Shown: piece after piece, positions 7,002 through 8,312 of the stretch
How the letters are laid out: every line of letters begins with the position of its first letter
Position numbering within the stretch: the stretch's first letter is position 1
Assembly: GCA_905236145.1 (NCBI GenBank)
Contig: CAJOOE010000062.1
Coordinates: 1-8,312, forward strand
DNA: 8,312 nt
Source of the DNA: an uncultured Selenomonadaceae bacterium
Lineage (GTDB): Bacteria > Bacillota > Negativicutes > Selenomonadales > Selenomonadaceae
Direction: 5' to 3'
Notes under the pieces: generated by a model
The model's input: the letters and a program-made list of their open reading frames with translations, nothing else
What the model was told of the DNA's origin: nothing
The model's database searches: none
Translations under genes and position numbers: made by a program

Positions 7002-7400
7002 TCAAAAATTTGTATTCGCAAAGATGACGGCAAGCAACGCTCCGAAAATTATTCCGCCCGCAATTTCAAAATAAGTGTGTCCCATTCTCTCCCGCAAATT
7101 TTCAAAATCTTGCAGACGATTCAAAACTTTTGCCTGCCTTCCCACATGACGACGCAGCCCATGAGCGTCTATGATGACAATAATCAAAAATCCCAAGCCG
7201 ATCGAAAAAATCGGAGTGTCAAAACCTTCGGTAAATCCGGCGAGAAATGCGACGGAAGACGCAACCGTCGTATGAGTGCTGGGAAAACCTCCGTAACCTA
7301 TTAAATTGAAGGCAAGTTTCCCGGAACGCACGGTATTTATCAAAAATTTCAAGCAACCCGCCGCAACCCACGCGACAAAAGGCATTAAAACATATTTCAT
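7002..7400 (-). CDS. Divergent PAP2 family membrane phosphatase
   Basis: A 132-residue membrane protein of the DivPAP2 type. The family signature runs GGFPSTHTT (37-45), then DAHGLRRHVGRQAKVLNRL (78-96) and RMGHTYFEIAGG (105-116), the counterparts of the split PAP2 phosphatase motifs, with hydrophobic segments around 4-22, 46-58, 64-78 and 112-128. The length is typical of the family. Inferred role: removal of the 5-phosphate from the polyprenyl-phosphoribose made by the upstream UbiA-like enzyme, as proposed for the PAP2 protein Rv3807c in mycobacteria. The ATG at 7400 follows AGAAGG with a 10-nt spacer. A TTG codon directly before it could be read as the start and would add one residue. It starts 15 nt after the UbiA-like gene, which points to one transcript. 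The substrate is inferred from context only. Confidence 0.82.
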   Translation of the reverse strand: MKYVLMPFVAWVAAGCLKFLINTVRSGKLAFNLIGYGGFPSTHTTVASSVAFLAGFTEGFDTPIFSIGLGFLIIVIIDAHGLRRHVGRQAKVLNRLQDFENLRERMGHTYFEIAGGIIFGALLAVIFANTNF

Positions 7401-7415
7401 CAAAAATTTACCTTC

Positions 7416-8297
7416 TCAAAAATTTCTTATGACAATGACACAGACGACGTAAACCAGAACCGAAAACAATATCGGTTTTTGTTTATATAAAATTTCCGTC
7501 GGCGAGCCGCCTTCGTTCCGCGTCCTCACAATGTAAACATAATAAAACACTCCGTAAAAAACCGGCGGCAGAGTAAAGAACATTTCAAACTGATTTTTTG
7601 TCGCGGTATCGGTCACAAAAAGCGTGTAACTTATTATCACCGCAGAAGTCGCAACGGTCATCATTTGATTTATAAATTCCAAATTGTAGCGATTCAAAAC
7701 CTTCCTGCCTTCCGACAAAACATTTGTTTCCACTTCAATCAACTCATTACGCCTTTTCCCGAAAGCAAGCAGGAGAGAAATGAACATTATGCAAATCAAA
7801 AACCATTCGGTCATTTCACTTTGCACCGCAACCGCTCCCGCAACCGCACGAATTACAAAACCGTAAGCAATGCACATAACGTCAAGAATTACAAGCTCTT
7901 TCAATCGGACGGTGTAAAAAAAATTCACGACGATATAGGACAGGAGCAGAAGGACACAAAAAAAATTTATTTTCGCGGGAAATAAAAGCAGGACGGCAAG
8001 CGACGACAAAATCAATGTTGCCGACGAAATTTTTGCGACGTTCAAAGGAATTTTTCCGGCGGCTATCGGACGCTTATTTTTTTTCGGATTGAGCCGGTCG
8101 ATTTTCACGTCAAAAATATCGTTGAAATAATAAATCCCGCTTGCCGCAAGACAGAAAGAAAAAAACATCACGGTTGCCGAGAGAAATTTTTCAAAGTCGA
8201 ACAAATTTCCGCCGAAAACCAACGCCGCATAAACCAACGAATTTTTTACCCATTGTTTTATACGCATTTCTTTCAACGTAAACCGCAAAAACTCCAT
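7416..8297 (-). CDS. UbiA family prenyltransferase, decaprenyl-phosphate phosphoribosyltransferase-like
   Basis: Membrane enzyme of the UbiA superfamily, closest by eye to DPPR synthases, which join polyprenyl phosphate and PRPP into polyprenylphosphoryl-5-phosphoribose. Visible: RIKQWVKN (12-19), the first aspartate motif NDIFDVKIDR (59-68), KNKRPIAAG (73-81), a second motif around KELVILD (133-139) followed by GFVIRAVAGA (146-155), and the cytoplasmic AFGKRRNEL (178-186), which fits DPPR synthase rather than quinone-pathway UbiA. About nine hydrophobic segments span the 293 residues, a usual length. The C-terminal GGSPTEILYKQKPI (263-276) has Q where I recall an acidic residue in relatives. 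The ATG at 8297 has GGAG ten bases upstream. It is the first visible gene of a four-gene minus-strand cluster whose promoter lies outside the window. Another aromatic prenyltransferase role is possible but less likely. Confidence 0.82.
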   Translation of the reverse strand: MEFLRFTLKEMRIKQWVKNSLVYAALVFGGNLFDFEKFLSATVMFFSFCLAASGIYYFNDIFDVKIDRLNPKKNKRPIAAGKIPLNVAKISSATLILSSLAVLLLFPAKINFFCVLLLLSYIVVNFFYTVRLKELVILDVMCIAYGFVIRAVAGAVAVQSEMTEWFLICIMFISLLLAFGKRRNELIEVETNVLSEGRKVLNRYNLEFINQMMTVATSAVIISYTLFVTDTATKNQFEMFFTLPPVFYGVFYYVYIVRTRNEGGSPTEILYKQKPILFSVLVYVVCVIVIRNF

Positions 8298-8312
8298 GAA
8301 AAATTTTCTCCC

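Noticed and set aside
7002..7403. TTG at 7403 as start of the PAP2-like gene
   Set aside because: The ATG immediately following has suitable SD spacing; the TTG adds one residue only.

Overview
The window reads as chromosomal housekeeping and envelope DNA from an AT-rich bacterium. All seven genes are intact or run off an edge; I see no mobile element, CRISPR array, tRNA or rRNA. The organism is uncertain. The AT-rich, AAATTTTT-laden coding sequence, clear Shine-Dalgarno sites, a SPINDLY/OGT-type glycosyltransferase and an exported flavodoxin would suit a Firmicute-related anaerobe, possibly a diderm of the Negativicutes. That is inference only.

Layout. (1) 1-1062, minus: trpE, 3' end outside the window, first enzyme of tryptophan synthesis. 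(2) 1180-3165, minus: complete uvrB, nucleotide excision repair. The 117-nt gap to trpE holds no visible terminator but does hold a weak promoter with a short inverted repeat. (3) 3166-3347: divergent promoter region. uvrB has a good sigma70-type promoter, and the opposite gene has a perfect TATAAT. (4) 3348-5153, plus: a GT41 (O-GlcNAc-transferase-like) protein with a short TPR-like N-terminus, the only plus-strand gene. (5) 5158-5207: a long two-way terminator separating it from the convergent unit. (6) 8297 down to 5229, minus: four closely packed genes in transcription order, a UbiA-family polyprenyl-phosphate phosphoribosyltransferase, a divergent PAP2 phosphatase, a polytopic GT-C-like membrane protein and an exported flavodoxin. 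Gaps are 15, 18 and 45 nt.

The most interesting region is that last operon. A DPPR-synthase-like UbiA enzyme followed by a PAP2-type phosphatase matches the first two steps of decaprenylphosphoryl-ribose/arabinose donor synthesis known from mycobacteria (Rv3806c and Rv3807c). The third gene looks like a membrane glycosyltransferase that could use such a lipid-linked pentose outside the membrane. The inferred pathway is PRPP plus polyprenyl phosphate to polyprenyl-P-ribose-5-P, dephosphorylation, then transfer of the pentose to an unknown acceptor. The role of the exported flavodoxin is open. The upstream part of the operon, where an epimerase (DprE1/DprE2) might lie, is outside the window.
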